Origin: Telmatospirillum sp.
GTDB taxonomy: Bacteria; Pseudomonadota; Alphaproteobacteria; Rhodospirillales; Magnetospirillaceae
Assembly: GCA_031291415.1 (NCBI GenBank)
Contig: JARLJB010000007.1
Span: 1-63,289 of the forward strand
Reading direction: 5' to 3'
DNA length: 63,289 nucleotides
The translations under genes and the position numbers were made by a program. Below are positions 35,280-44,966 of this stretch, piece after piece. The notes under the pieces were generated by a model. The model worked only from the letters and a program-made list of their open reading frames with translations, was not told the DNA's origin and searched no databases. Each line of letters starts with the position of its first letter. The first letter of the stretch is position 1.

Positions 35280-36593
35280 TCACTCCACTTCCAGGCGCTT
35301 CACGTCTCCCAGGATGAAGATGTAGGAACAGGCCCCCAGCAGAGCGACGGCGCCGACAAAGGCCAGCGCACCGACGAAGGATCCGGTCATGCTGAGAATG
35401 ACCCCAATCACGATCGGCGTGACGACGCCCGCCAGGTTGGCGGCGAGGTTGAAGAAGCCGCCGGTCAAACCCATGAGATGCTTGGGCGCCATATCGGAAA
35501 TCAATGTCCAGCCCAGACCGACCATCCCTTGTCCGAAAAACGCCAAGGACAGGATGGCGATCACCGCGTTGTCGCTATCGACGTAGTTGGCGGTCACGAT
35601 GGTGGACGCCAGCAAAAGGCCGAAAATGATCGGACCCTTGCGAGCGATGTTGGCCGAACCGGTCTTTTTCAACAGTTGGTCGGAAATCCAGCCGCCGATC
35701 GAGATGCCGACTGCGGCGGCCAGAAACGGCAGGACAGCGAAAAAGCCCATCTTCACCCAACCCATATGCCGGTCGGTCGCCAGGTAGGTCGGGAACCAGG
35801 TCAGGAAGAAGATCAAGGCCGTATTCCCGGCATACTGGCCGATGGCGGCACCCCAAATCTGCCGGAATTTGAGCAGCTTCTTACAGTTTTCCCAAGTGAA
35901 CGGCACCTTTTCCGCCGTCTTCGGCACAAGGCCGTCGCCGGCAGCGATGTAATCGAGTTCCGCCTGATTGATCGTCTCGCAATGCTGGGGTTCAGTGTAT
36001 CCCCACCAGAAAATCACCGCATAAACGATTCCCACGACGCCGACCACAAGGAACAGGGAATGCCAGCCGTAATTGGCCATGATCCAAAAGAAGCCGGGGC
36101 CGAAGGCAGCCAGACCGATATATTCGCCGACCGTATAGATGCTGGTGGCGCGTGCCCTTTCCTGCTGCGGAAACCAAGTTCCGACGATACGGCTATTGGC
36201 CGGGAAACAAGGAGATTCGGCGACGCCAAGGCCAAACCGGTAAAAGAGGAGAGAATGAAGTCCGGTCGCAAATCCCTGCAAAGCCGTGAAGGCCGACCAA
36301 AAAGTCAGCGCGAGAAAATAGGTGACCTTGCTGCCGAACCGATCGAGAAACACCCCCCCGGGAATCTGGGCGGCGGCATAAGTCCATGAGAAAGCCGAAA
36401 AAACAACTCCCATGACGGTGGCCGACAAGCCAAGTTCCTTGGTCAAACTGGGCGCCGCGATTCCCAATACAGTACGATCAAGGTAATTTATCATTGTGCC
36501 AATGGCAAGAAGAGCTAGAATAAAAAAACGCGCATGTGTTGGTTTTTCTACAGACTTAGCCGGTAAGTCCGTAATCATAGCTTCTGATTTCAT
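35280..36593 (-). CDS. MFS transporter, anion:cation symporter (hexuronate/glucarate) type
   Basis: A 437-residue major facilitator with twelve predicted helices. It opens with the ACS-family pattern MINYLDRTVLGIAAPSLTKELGLSATVMGVVFSAFSWTYAAAQIPGGVFLDRFG and has the signature GLGVAESPCFPANSRIVGTWFPQQERARATS. Members carry glucarate, galactonate, hexuronates or related sugar acids with protons. The neighbouring sialidase-like module makes an acidic sugar substrate attractive, but the gene has its own promoter region (36594-36990) and is not in that operon. Confidence 0.9.
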   Translation of the reverse strand: MKSEAMITDLPAKSVEKPTHARFFILALLAIGTMINYLDRTVLGIAAPSLTKELGLSATVMGVVFSAFSWTYAAAQIPGGVFLDRFGSKVTYFLALTFWSAFTALQGFATGLHSLLFYRFGLGVAESPCFPANSRIVGTWFPQQERARATSIYTVGEYIGLAAFGPGFFWIMANYGWHSLFLVVGVVGIVYAVIFWWGYTEPQHCETINQAELDYIAAGDGLVPKTAEKVPFTWENCKKLLKFRQIWGAAIGQYAGNTALIFFLTWFPTYLATDRHMGWVKMGFFAVLPFLAAAVGISIGGWISDQLLKKTGSANIARKGPIIFGLLLASTIVTANYVDSDNAVIAILSLAFFGQGMVGLGWTLISDMAPKHLMGLTGGFFNLAANLAGVVTPIVIGVILSMTGSFVGALAFVGAVALLGACSYIFILGDVKRLEVE

Positions 36594-37099
36594 GACGTTC
36601 CCCTATATTAATTTTTATCAACGCCATATTTTTGAGGCGTTTTGTTCTTTCGGCAAAGTAAGTACATCTTGCCGATATTGGCTGCATCGCCATGGACCTG
36701 TGGTCCGTACCGATCCGATCGGCTCAATTGCGACCAGTCGGGACGCCCAAAAAAGAGCAAGGTATGACCTTTGAGATCTGCGGATCGCGAATCCCGCCCT
36801 CAAATGCCCCAGATACGTCGTACAGCGCTACAAAATAATGTACGAACTAGTACGTACCTAGTCAATGGAATTTGAAGCCGAATGGAGGCAGGCGCCGAGG
36901 CCGAAATTGGCAAGGGAACCGGCACTATTGATCGACCGGCCAATACTAGACATTTTCTAAGAAGATCAATAATCTGATCAGTGATTATCTTCTTATACCA
37001 ACAGCGATAAGTCGTGACTTATCGCTGTTGGTCGCCGGCAAGAGCCGCTGACGCGGCGGGCCTCCCGGCGGACGGTCGATGGAGATCCCGAGACGACGA
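36594..37099. other. intergenic region with family A repeat and possible operator
   Basis: 506 bases between the MFS start and the LivF stop. A TACGAACTAGTACGTACCTAG segment (36841-36861) with nested dyads could be an operator for the MFS gene. The family A hairpin at 36997-37032 ends it. No gene was seen. Confidence 0.5.
36997..37080. repeat. dispersed hairpin repeat, family A copy 2
   Basis: A perfect 16-bp stem (36997-37012 with 37017-37032, loop CGTG), paired with copy 1 at 3616-3651 by compensatory changes, and followed by a GC-rich second dyad. It lies downstream of livF and may also help terminate that operon. Confidence 0.75.
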
Positions 37100-37816
37100 T
37101 CAGGAATGCGCTTTGCCGAGATAGGCCGCCTGCACCTCCGGCGAGGCCAGCAAATTGGCGGCGCTATCCGCGTGGACGATCCGCCCGACCTCCAGAACAT
37201 AGCCGCGGTCCGCCAGTTTCAATGCCAAACGCACATTCTGCTCGACAATCAAGATCGTCACGCCGGTGGCGGCGATCTCTCGCAGGCTGCGGAAGATGCT
37301 TTGCACCATGATCGGCGCAAGGCCGAGGCTGGGCTCGTCCAGCAGCAGCAGCTTAGGCTTGGCCAGCAAGGCCCGGCCGATCGCCAGCATCTGCTGTTCG
37401 CCACCCGACAACGTGCCGGCCAACTGATCGCGCCGCTCGGCCAACCGCGGGAACATGCCGAAGACGGCACCGAGACTCTGGCGAATCTCCGGCGCCGACC
37501 GGGTGAAGCCACCGAGGGTGAGGTTTTCTTCCACCGTCAGGGTACCGAACACCCGTCGCCCCTCGGGCGACTGGGCAATCCCCAGACGCACAATGCGATC
37601 GGCCGAAGTCCGGGTGATGTCGACACCATCGAACCGGATGCTCCCCTGGCGTTTCGGCAACAAACCGGAAATGGCGCGCATCAGGGTGGTCTTGCCGGCG
37701 CCATTCGCCCCTAAGATGGCGACGACCTCACCCGTCTCGACAGCGAGGGAAACACCCTTGAGCGCCTCGATCTGACCATAGGAGACGACAAGATCCTGGA
37801 TGACAAGCAGGCTCAT
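37100..37816 (-). CDS. livF: branched-chain-type ABC transporter ATPase (LivF)
   Basis: A 238-residue ATPase with Walker A GANGAGKTT, signature LSGGEQQML and Walker B LLLLDEPSLGLAP, and the LivF-type ending AAYLG. It energises uptake together with LivG. Its ATG overlaps the livG stop (ATGA), showing translational coupling in the five-gene order K-H-M-G-F. The substrate is set by the binding protein at 40506; proximity to the MAR operon suggests an organosulfur compound rather than leucine (inference). Confidence 0.92.
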   Translation of the reverse strand: MSLLVIQDLVVSYGQIEALKGVSLAVETGEVVAILGANGAGKTTLMRAISGLLPKRQGSIRFDGVDITRTSADRIVRLGIAQSPEGRRVFGTLTVEENLTLGGFTRSAPEIRQSLGAVFGMFPRLAERRDQLAGTLSGGEQQMLAIGRALLAKPKLLLLDEPSLGLAPIMVQSIFRSLREIAATGVTILIVEQNVRLALKLADRGYVLEVGRIVHADSAANLLASPEVQAAYLGKAHS

Positions 37817-38595
37817 GCCGCGGGCTCCCCCTCGTCGTCGCTGCCAAGATAGGCCTCGATTACCGCCGGATCGTCACGCACCGTCGTCGCATCGCCTTCG
37901 GCGATCTTCCGACCAAAATTGATCACTACAATATGATCCGTGACGTTCATGACGACGTTCATATCGTGTTCGACAAGCAGCACGGTTACGCCCGAATCCC
38001 TGATGGCAAAGATGGTTTGACTGAGTTCGGCCGATTCCGCGTCGTTCAATCCCGCCGCCGGTTCGTCGAGGATGACCAGTTTCGGCTGCGCAACCAGGGC
38101 GCGGGCCATCTCGACGCGTCGTTGCAACCCGTAGGGCAACGACACCGCCGGCTCGTCGGCAACCCCATCGAGATCGAGACGGCGCAAGACGTCATGAGTA
38201 CGCTCGCGCAACGCCGCGTCCTCGCGTCGTTGGGCCGGCAGGCCCAGCAATCCCTGCCACCACCGTTGCCTCGCCCGCAGATGGCAGCCGGCGCGGACAT
38301 TGTCGAAAACCGACATGTCGGCGAACAGCCGGATCGTCTGAAAGGTCCGGCGGATTCCCAATGCGGCGATCCGGTGTGGCGCCAGCCCGGTGATATCACG
38401 GCCCTGCCAGAGGATCTGGCCATCGTTCGGCCGGCAGACGCCGGTGATCATGTTGAAGACCGTCGTCTTGCCGGCGCCGTTGGGTCCGATGAGAGCGGCG
38501 ATATGTCCGTCCTCGATGGCCAGACTCAGGTTGTCGACCGCCTGCATGCCGCCGAAACTGATACCGACGCCACGCAACTCCAGAAGCGCGCTCAT
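37813..38595 (-). CDS. livG: branched-chain-type ABC transporter ATPase (LivG)
   Basis: A 260-residue ATPase from the ATG at 38595, which overlaps the livM stop (ATGA). Walker A is GPNGAGKTTVFNMITG, the signature is the family variant SLPYGLQRRVEMAR and Walker B KLVILDEPAAGLN; the C-terminus IEAYLG is characteristic. LivG is the larger of the two Liv ATPases. An in-frame GTG at 38619 is a less likely start because it would deepen the overlap. Confidence 0.92.
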   Translation of the reverse strand: MSALLELRGVGISFGGMQAVDNLSLAIEDGHIAALIGPNGAGKTTVFNMITGVCRPNDGQILWQGRDITGLAPHRIAALGIRRTFQTIRLFADMSVFDNVRAGCHLRARQRWWQGLLGLPAQRREDAALRERTHDVLRRLDLDGVADEPAVSLPYGLQRRVEMARALVAQPKLVILDEPAAGLNDAESAELSQTIFAIRDSGVTVLLVEHDMNVVMNVTDHIVVINFGRKIAEGDATTVRDDPAVIEAYLGSDDEGEPAA

Positions 38596-39556
38596 GCCCG
38601 GCGCCTCCGTTGCGGCCACAGGCCTTGCGGCCGCAGCACCATGACGGCGATCATGGCGATGCCGAAGACAAAATAGCGGTACTGGGCGAAATCTCTGAAG
38701 ATCTGCGGCACGACGAACATCAGCGCGGTACCGAGCAGCACGCCGGGAACCGACCCCGGCCCACCGACGATGACGACGGCGAACAGCGTCACCGATTCGG
38801 TGAAGACGAACGAGGCCGGACTCACCGTCGAGAGCTGAACGGCGAACAAGGTTCCCGCCAGCCCGGCAAGCCCCGCCCCCAAAGCGAAGGTCTGGGTCTT
38901 CACCTTGCGGGCATCCACCCCCAGCGTGGCAGCGGCCAGTTCATCCTGTTTCAGGTAGCGTTGGGCGCGCCCCAATTCGCAACGGTCGAGATTGCGCATC
39001 AGCAGCAAAACGACGCCGAGCACCACCCAATCGAGCCAGAACATGGCGCTCTGGCTGGCCAGAGACAAACCGAAAAGCGAAGGCACGCCGATGCCGGTGA
39101 TGCCGTCCGAACCACCGGTGATGTCGCCGGGATCGTTCTGCATCGTCAGGACGAAGATGGCATTGAAGCCGATGGTCGCCACCAGCAGATAGTCACCGCG
39201 CAACCGCATCAGCGGGCCGGCCAGCAGCGCTCCGGCGGCCGCCGCGAGCAGGATCGCGGCCGGCAGAGTGGCAAAGATCGGCCAGCCGAAACTGGTATTG
39301 AGGATCGCCGTGACATAGGCGCCGATACCGAAATAGACGGCATGTCCCATATCGAACATGCCGCCGCGCCCAAGGATCACATCCTCGGACAACGCATTGA
39401 TCGCATAGATCGCGAAAACCGCCGCGATCGCCACCCAGGAACTGTCGAAAACGGCCGGGATGGCCAGCCCCACGGCCCACAACAGCGGCCCCGCCAGCCC
39501 CGACACCCGGAATCGCGATGGCGGTGGCACCGGCTGACTTTGGGTATGGCCCGACA

Positions 39557-39557
<1 letters not shown>
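38592..39557 (-). CDS. livM: branched-chain-type ABC transporter permease (LivM)
   Basis: A 321-residue permease with about nine membrane helices. The LivM signature region is visible: SEDVILGRGGMFDMGHAVYFGIGAYVTAIL and the cytoplasmic loop ATLGVDARKVKTQTFALGAGLAGLAGTLFAV. It forms the heterodimeric channel with LivH. Its ATG overlaps the last base of the livH stop (TGATG). The C-terminal tail (RPQGLWPQRRRRA) is basic, as expected for a cytoplasmic end. Confidence 0.92.
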
Positions 39558-40459
<902 letters not shown>

Positions 40460-40505
40460 GACTTTTCCCGGCTGGTCCTGCTTCTTGTCTCAAAACCCCA
40501 AGACG

Positions 40506-41660
40506 TTACTTTGCCGGCTCGGGATAGAGGATCTTATAGCCGCCGTCGGCCTGCATCTCGAAGGCGACGAAGGGACTGCCGGTCCGCTCGCCACGATCAT
40601 TCCAGGAGAAAGTGCCGGTAAGTCCCTGGAAATCCTTCACGTGGTGCAGATAGTCCTCGAGCGCCGACGCGTCAGTCCCCTTGGTGGTCTCGATGGCCTG
40701 CAAGAAGGCGCGCATGCCGTCGGCATTGGTCAGGGTGAATACGGAAGGCGGCAGAACGCCGTATTTCGCTTTGTAATCGGCAACGAATTGCTTGGCGGCC
40801 GGATAGGGCAGATCCTGCGGCGCCGGCACATTGACGATAACGGATCCGACGGCAGCGGCGCCGGCGATCTTGGCGAAGGCGACGTTCTGATTGGCGTCGC
40901 CGCCGACGAAGACCGCATCCATTCCCAACTGCTGCATCTGCGCCCGGATCAGACCACCGTCCGAGTAGTAGCCGGAGTAGTAAAGCACGTCGGGATTGAG
41001 CGACTTCAGCTTGGTCAGCACCGGCGTGAAATTCTGCGAATCGGCACTGACAAAAGCCTTGTCGACGACATTGCCGTGGACCGCAGCAATGTTTTTGACG
41101 ACCTCGTCGGCCAGCCCGGTAGCAAAACTCGAATGGTCGGTCAACACGGCGATCCGTTTGAAAGCCCGGACATTGACCAGATAATTGGCGGTGAATTCCG
41201 CCTCGGCCGAATTGGGCGCGGCATTACCGAACCAGATCTTGAAACCTTGTTCGCTCAGCTTGTTGCTGGTGCCATCGGAGGTCTGGAGCACATTAGCGGC
41301 GGCATAGATCGGCTCAGCGGCAAGCGCCGCGCCGCTGGTGTAGGAGCCGATCACCGCCACGACCTTGGCATTGACCAGCTGACGGGCGCAAATCGCCGCC
41401 TGCGAAGGTTTTCCCTCGTCGTCGCAGACAGTCACCTCGATCTGACGGCCGAGCAACCCGCCCTTGGCGTTCTGCTGTTCGGCGAGCAGGCGAACGGCCT
41501 TTTCGATACCTTGGCCCTCTTCCGCATAGGATCCGGTAATCGGGGCCTGCACGCCAAAGCGGATCGGCGCGCCCTCGGATGCCGTCGCCGCATTGACCAC
41601 CATCGCGCTGGCCAAAATCGCAAAAGCCGAAACGGCGCCGGCCGTCAGTCTCCAAATCAT
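40506..41660 (-). CDS. livK: branched-chain-type ABC transporter substrate-binding protein (LivK-like)
   Basis: A 384-residue periplasmic protein from the ATG at 41660 (GAAAGGGGG upstream). It has a signal peptide (cleavage near VNAATA-SE) and the type-1 periplasmic binding fold (IRFGVQAPITGSYAEEGQGIEKAVRLLAEQQNAKGGLLG, VIGSYTSGAALAAEPIYAAANVLQTS, LTDHSSFATGLADEV). The TSDGTSNKLSEQG segment fits the hinge-side ligand pocket, but the ligand cannot be deduced. It is read in the same direction as the MAR operon but separated by a terminator-like hairpin, so it can be expressed independently. Confidence 0.88.
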   Translation of the reverse strand: MIWRLTAGAVSAFAILASAMVVNAATASEGAPIRFGVQAPITGSYAEEGQGIEKAVRLLAEQQNAKGGLLGRQIEVTVCDDEGKPSQAAICARQLVNAKVVAVIGSYTSGAALAAEPIYAAANVLQTSDGTSNKLSEQGFKIWFGNAAPNSAEAEFTANYLVNVRAFKRIAVLTDHSSFATGLADEVVKNIAAVHGNVVDKAFVSADSQNFTPVLTKLKSLNPDVLYYSGYYSDGGLIRAQMQQLGMDAVFVGGDANQNVAFAKIAGAAAVGSVIVNVPAPQDLPYPAAKQFVADYKAKYGVLPPSVFTLTNADGMRAFLQAIETTKGTDASALEDYLHHVKDFQGLTGTFSWNDRGERTGSPFVAFEMQADGGYKILYPEPAK

Positions 41661-42026
41661 GATGGCATTCCCCCTTTCCTCGTCATCGACGGACATGGAG
41701 GCAGACCCGCGCTGCAGGATCTTGATTGGCCCCTTTTGACATTGCCGCCAGCGGCGCAGTGTTAACACTGTTTGCCTGTTGGGCAAGACCGTATTTGCCG
41801 CAAGTCGGCGTTGTCGGCTGCCTTTGGGGCCGAAATGTCTCCATTCGGGGCTTCGACACAATCCTGTTTTCTTAACGTCGCAAAACAGTCGACACCAGGC
41901 TGCCCGTTTCACGGCGATGCGGCTATCTCGCTGACCGTACCGCTGGCGGAGAAAAACCGCACGGTCCCAGGCACGACTGGCGCCTGGGACCCGTTCCGGC
42001 ATAAAGCTGTGAAAAAACCCAGCCTC
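41661..42026. other. intergenic region between marK and livK
   Basis: 366 bases. Besides the hairpin at 41963-41991 and AGCCTCTCAGGC next to the marK stop, it holds the presumed livK promoter, for which I see no distinctive -24/-12 or other strong motif. Confidence 0.5.
41951..41991 (-). terminator. intrinsic-like terminator after marK
   Basis: A perfect 10-bp stem (GGTCCCAGGC / GCCTGGGACC, nine-base loop) 36 bases past the marK stop, followed on the minus strand by GTGCGG and five T. It probably closes the MAR transcription unit before the transporter genes. Confidence 0.65.
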
Positions 42027-43424
42027 TCAGGCAGAACCGCTGACGATGATGGAATAGATTTCTTCCAAAAGAGTGAGGGCTCCCCGGTAGCCGATATAGG
42101 AACGTGAGAGCACCACCTCATAGGACGTGGGGAACCCGACCTCGACGATGACGCCCTTCAATTCCTTGGCCAAGTCGCGTTCCCAGGTGGTGCCGAAGAT
42201 GATGGGTGGCTTATGGCCGAAATTGGTTTGCCGCAGGCTCTGGTGGATGGCGTAGCTGTCCTCTTCGAATTCGACCTCGGTCGAAACGTCCTCGGCGATA
42301 TCGTGATAATATCCGCGAATTGCCTCTCGGAACTCGTCCGGCGGGTTGTCGGTGATGATCTGGCGGCCGGGGATCAGGCCCAATTGATTGACCAGGAATT
42401 TGGTCAAGGCCAAATTATACGTACTGTCGCCGATCACCGCGAATTTCGCTGGCAGCCCCCACCAGTATTCTGCATAGAAATCGGTGAAGTCCTCCAGATA
42501 CTTGTAATACCTTGTCTCTTCTTTGCGGATAAAGGACTCGAGCTTCCGCTTGGCCGATTTCGTCGTCAATCCGGCGAAGTCGGCGACATGGCGCAGGAAG
42601 TCCGTGGTTTCTTTGGCCCCGATCGGCAATACCGGAACATGCAGAAAGGGTTGGCCGTACTTCTGTTCAAGATGACGCGCCGTGGCCAAGCCAAGCCATG
42701 GTCCAAGCACGATGTTGAACTCGGCCTTGGGAATTGCCTTCCATTCCGAGACTCCCTTGGATTCCGGGCCGAACAGGATATTCACCTTGAGCCCGGCCCC
42801 CTCCAGAGTCCGTTTGATCTCCGTCAGATCGCCGCGCCAAAAGGTGTTGTGGTAGGGTAACAGCGACCAGACGTTGACCAGCCCCTTGGTTTTCGCCCCC
42901 GCGTAATCGCCGACATATTGGTCGATGATCGCCCTGGTCACCAGTTCGTGGCCGGTAAAGTTGTTGCCCTTGAAGCCTCCGGTTTCGGCAAACACGATGG
43001 GCACACCCCGTTCCTGGAACGGAGAAACCACTGACCCGACGTCATCACCGACAAGGTCGGAGACACATCCGGTGAGTACGACGAACAGATCGGCCTCAAG
43101 GATCTCAAGACCGGCTTCGATCAGTTCGCTCAAGCGTTCGGCGCCGCCGAACACAACTTCGCGCTCCGAGGCGTTGGTCGAGGGAACGACGGCCCCACCG
43201 CCATACCCCCCACCCTGGAAGCCATTGTAAAAAGCCAGGTTCATGAACTGCTTATCGGCGCACCCCGGGCCACAATGGGTGATCGGAATGGCCCGTGGAA
43301 TGGCGGCAACGCTTTGCATGGCTCCGATGGCGCAGCCATAGCGTATTTGCTCGATTGAATTCGTCTTCTGAGAAATACTTTCTGTCACCGACGAAATTTT
43401 ATCCTTGGCCTCGATAATAGACAT
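42027..43424 (-). CDS. marK: methylthio-alkane reductase beta-type subunit (NifK-like)
   Basis: A 465-residue nitrogenase-superfamily subunit. Three cysteines match the P-cluster ligands of NifK: C31 in RYGCAIGAMQ, C55 in HCGPGCADKQ (C51 is an extra) and C120 in LTGCVSDLVGDDVG. The protein is shorter than NifK and lacks its N-terminal extension. It pairs with MarD in an alpha2beta2-type catalytic component that reduces methylthio compounds to methanethiol and hydrocarbons. Five bases separate it from marD. NifN, or dark-operative reductase subunits, are alternatives made unlikely by the gene context and the complete Cys set. Confidence 0.85.
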   Translation of the reverse strand: MSIIEAKDKISSVTESISQKTNSIEQIRYGCAIGAMQSVAAIPRAIPITHCGPGCADKQFMNLAFYNGFQGGGYGGGAVVPSTNASEREVVFGGAERLSELIEAGLEILEADLFVVLTGCVSDLVGDDVGSVVSPFQERGVPIVFAETGGFKGNNFTGHELVTRAIIDQYVGDYAGAKTKGLVNVWSLLPYHNTFWRGDLTEIKRTLEGAGLKVNILFGPESKGVSEWKAIPKAEFNIVLGPWLGLATARHLEQKYGQPFLHVPVLPIGAKETTDFLRHVADFAGLTTKSAKRKLESFIRKEETRYYKYLEDFTDFYAEYWWGLPAKFAVIGDSTYNLALTKFLVNQLGLIPGRQIITDNPPDEFREAIRGYYHDIAEDVSTEVEFEEDSYAIHQSLRQTNFGHKPPIIFGTTWERDLAKELKGVIVEVGFPTSYEVVLSRSYIGYRGALTLLEEIYSIIVSGSA

Positions 43425-43429
43425 GATCG

Positions 43430-44956
43430 TTATTTCTCCGATCCGGCAGCGGCTCGTCTGGCCAGGACAAAGGGATCTTTCTGCTTAAGCCAGCTTTTTT
43501 TGTAAGGCAACCTGACGTGGGCGGCGATGTCCTGGTGGTATTTCTTGTGGGCCAAGACGTCGAGTATCGATTCACCCAGGTTCAGCATTCCCTGATAGCC
43601 GACGGCGTGATGCTCGTCGCCCAAGGGAATGGCGGGGATTCCCAGCTTTGCCGCCAGCGGCGCCAGGCCGTTGTGGCGGATGATGATGAAGTCGGGCTTG
43701 ACCCGCTGCAGAAGTGCGAAGAACTGGTACTGCTGGCGATTGCCGACGGTGAAGTTCTCGACCTCGCCGTAATTGTCGATCAGATGGGCCAGCGAATCCT
43801 CGCGTGGGTCCTGGCTGTCGTAGACGGGATCGTGATGGAAGACCAGCGAGCCATCGACGTCGACGCCCAATTCCCGCAACACGCCGATCAGCCCATGCGC
43901 ATAGGCCGAACCGGTGGACACGTAGCCTCTCTTGCCCTTCAAGAGTTCGCGCAGTTCCTGCAAGCGGGGTTTGACGCGCTCGTGCTCGCGGGCGATGTAG
44001 TCCTCGGCCTTGCCTTCCCTGTTGGTGACACGGGCGATTTCGCGCAGCCAGGCGTCGGTGCCGGCAAATCCATAGGGCATCGGGGCCTTCACTTCCGGAA
44101 CGCCAAATTCCTGCTCGAGCCCGGCCGCCAGATAGGACGACAGGGTGTAGCAGAAACCGACAGTGGCCGCCGCCTCGGACATCTGCGCCAGTTCCTCGAC
44201 CGTGGCCATGTCCACCACGTAATTCACCCGCAAGCCCAACTCGGCCAGCATCGGTGTGAAGACGTCCGATCCCCACAAATTGATGACATTGACCAGATCG
44301 TCCTGCTTCTTCTCAGGATTTTTGCGCACGATCTGACGCAGGATGCCATGTTGGGTGGCATCGAATCCGGTGCTCCAATGCTTGGATTTGAAGCCTTCGC
44401 AATGCAGGGGAATAACCGGAATCCCGAGTTCTTCCTCAAGCTGGGTGGCGACACTTTCCACGTCGTCGCCGATGACCCCGGTGGCGCAAGAGGTGGCGAT
44501 GAAGATGGCTTTCGGGCTGTGACGCTTCCAGGCATCGCGGATCGACTGTTCCAGCTTGGCAACGCCGCCGAACACCATGTCTTTTTCGAGAAGATTGGTA
44601 CTGATCAGGTGCAGATTCTGGACCGGCAATCCCCGAATCGCCAGACCGTTGCGGAAGATCGAGTTATAGATGACCTGCCCGGTGCCGCAACCGATCGGCG
44701 AATGCTGAATCAGCACGGCGTCGCGAACATTGCCGGCCTGGCATTCCACCATTTGCTCGCTGCAAACCGACCCTTGCGTGAAGGGCCCCCGAAGTTCGCA
44801 AATGCGCCGGGCTTTCTGGCCGCATTTGGCGTCGCAGCCGCCCCGGGCATAGGCGGATTCCTTCGACAGGTCGGACGCCTTCCCATCCCACCCGATGATC
44901 GTTCCTAAACGCTGTTCGCGACTTTCGACGGTGGCTGTTTTCAAGTTGATGGGCAT
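43430..44956 (-). CDS. marD: methylthio-alkane reductase alpha-type subunit (NifD-like)
   Basis: A 508-residue nitrogenase-like catalytic subunit. P-cluster cysteines correspond to C65, C90 (HSPIGCGTGQ) and C157 (TSCATGVIGDD). The cofactor-ligand Cys of NifD (Cys275) matches C269 in VGFCYTLSSYLAAG; the cofactor His has no exact counterpart, but H449-H450 lie nearby in GDEHHAVGYQG. Extra N-terminal cysteines C41, C45 and C53 distinguish it from NifD and NifE. Established MAR family role: reductive C-S cleavage of substrates such as 2-methylthioethanol and dimethyl sulfide. Ten bases follow the marH stop. Confidence 0.87.
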   Translation of the reverse strand: MPINLKTATVESREQRLGTIIGWDGKASDLSKESAYARGGCDAKCGQKARRICELRGPFTQGSVCSEQMVECQAGNVRDAVLIQHSPIGCGTGQVIYNSIFRNGLAIRGLPVQNLHLISTNLLEKDMVFGGVAKLEQSIRDAWKRHSPKAIFIATSCATGVIGDDVESVATQLEEELGIPVIPLHCEGFKSKHWSTGFDATQHGILRQIVRKNPEKKQDDLVNVINLWGSDVFTPMLAELGLRVNYVVDMATVEELAQMSEAAATVGFCYTLSSYLAAGLEQEFGVPEVKAPMPYGFAGTDAWLREIARVTNREGKAEDYIAREHERVKPRLQELRELLKGKRGYVSTGSAYAHGLIGVLRELGVDVDGSLVFHHDPVYDSQDPREDSLAHLIDNYGEVENFTVGNRQQYQFFALLQRVKPDFIIIRHNGLAPLAAKLGIPAIPLGDEHHAVGYQGMLNLGESILDVLAHKKYHQDIAAHVRLPYKKSWLKQKDPFVLARRAAAGSEK

Positions 44957-44966
44957 GACGTCTCCT

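Noticed and set aside
43517-44908. A 463-codon rightward frame
   Set aside because: Antisense shadow of marD.
42027-44956. Assignment of these two genes as nifEN or as dark-operative reductase genes
   Set aside because: The complete P-cluster cysteine set, the cofactor Cys in MarD, and an operon with its own NifH- and NifB-like genes favour a catalytic MAR enzyme.
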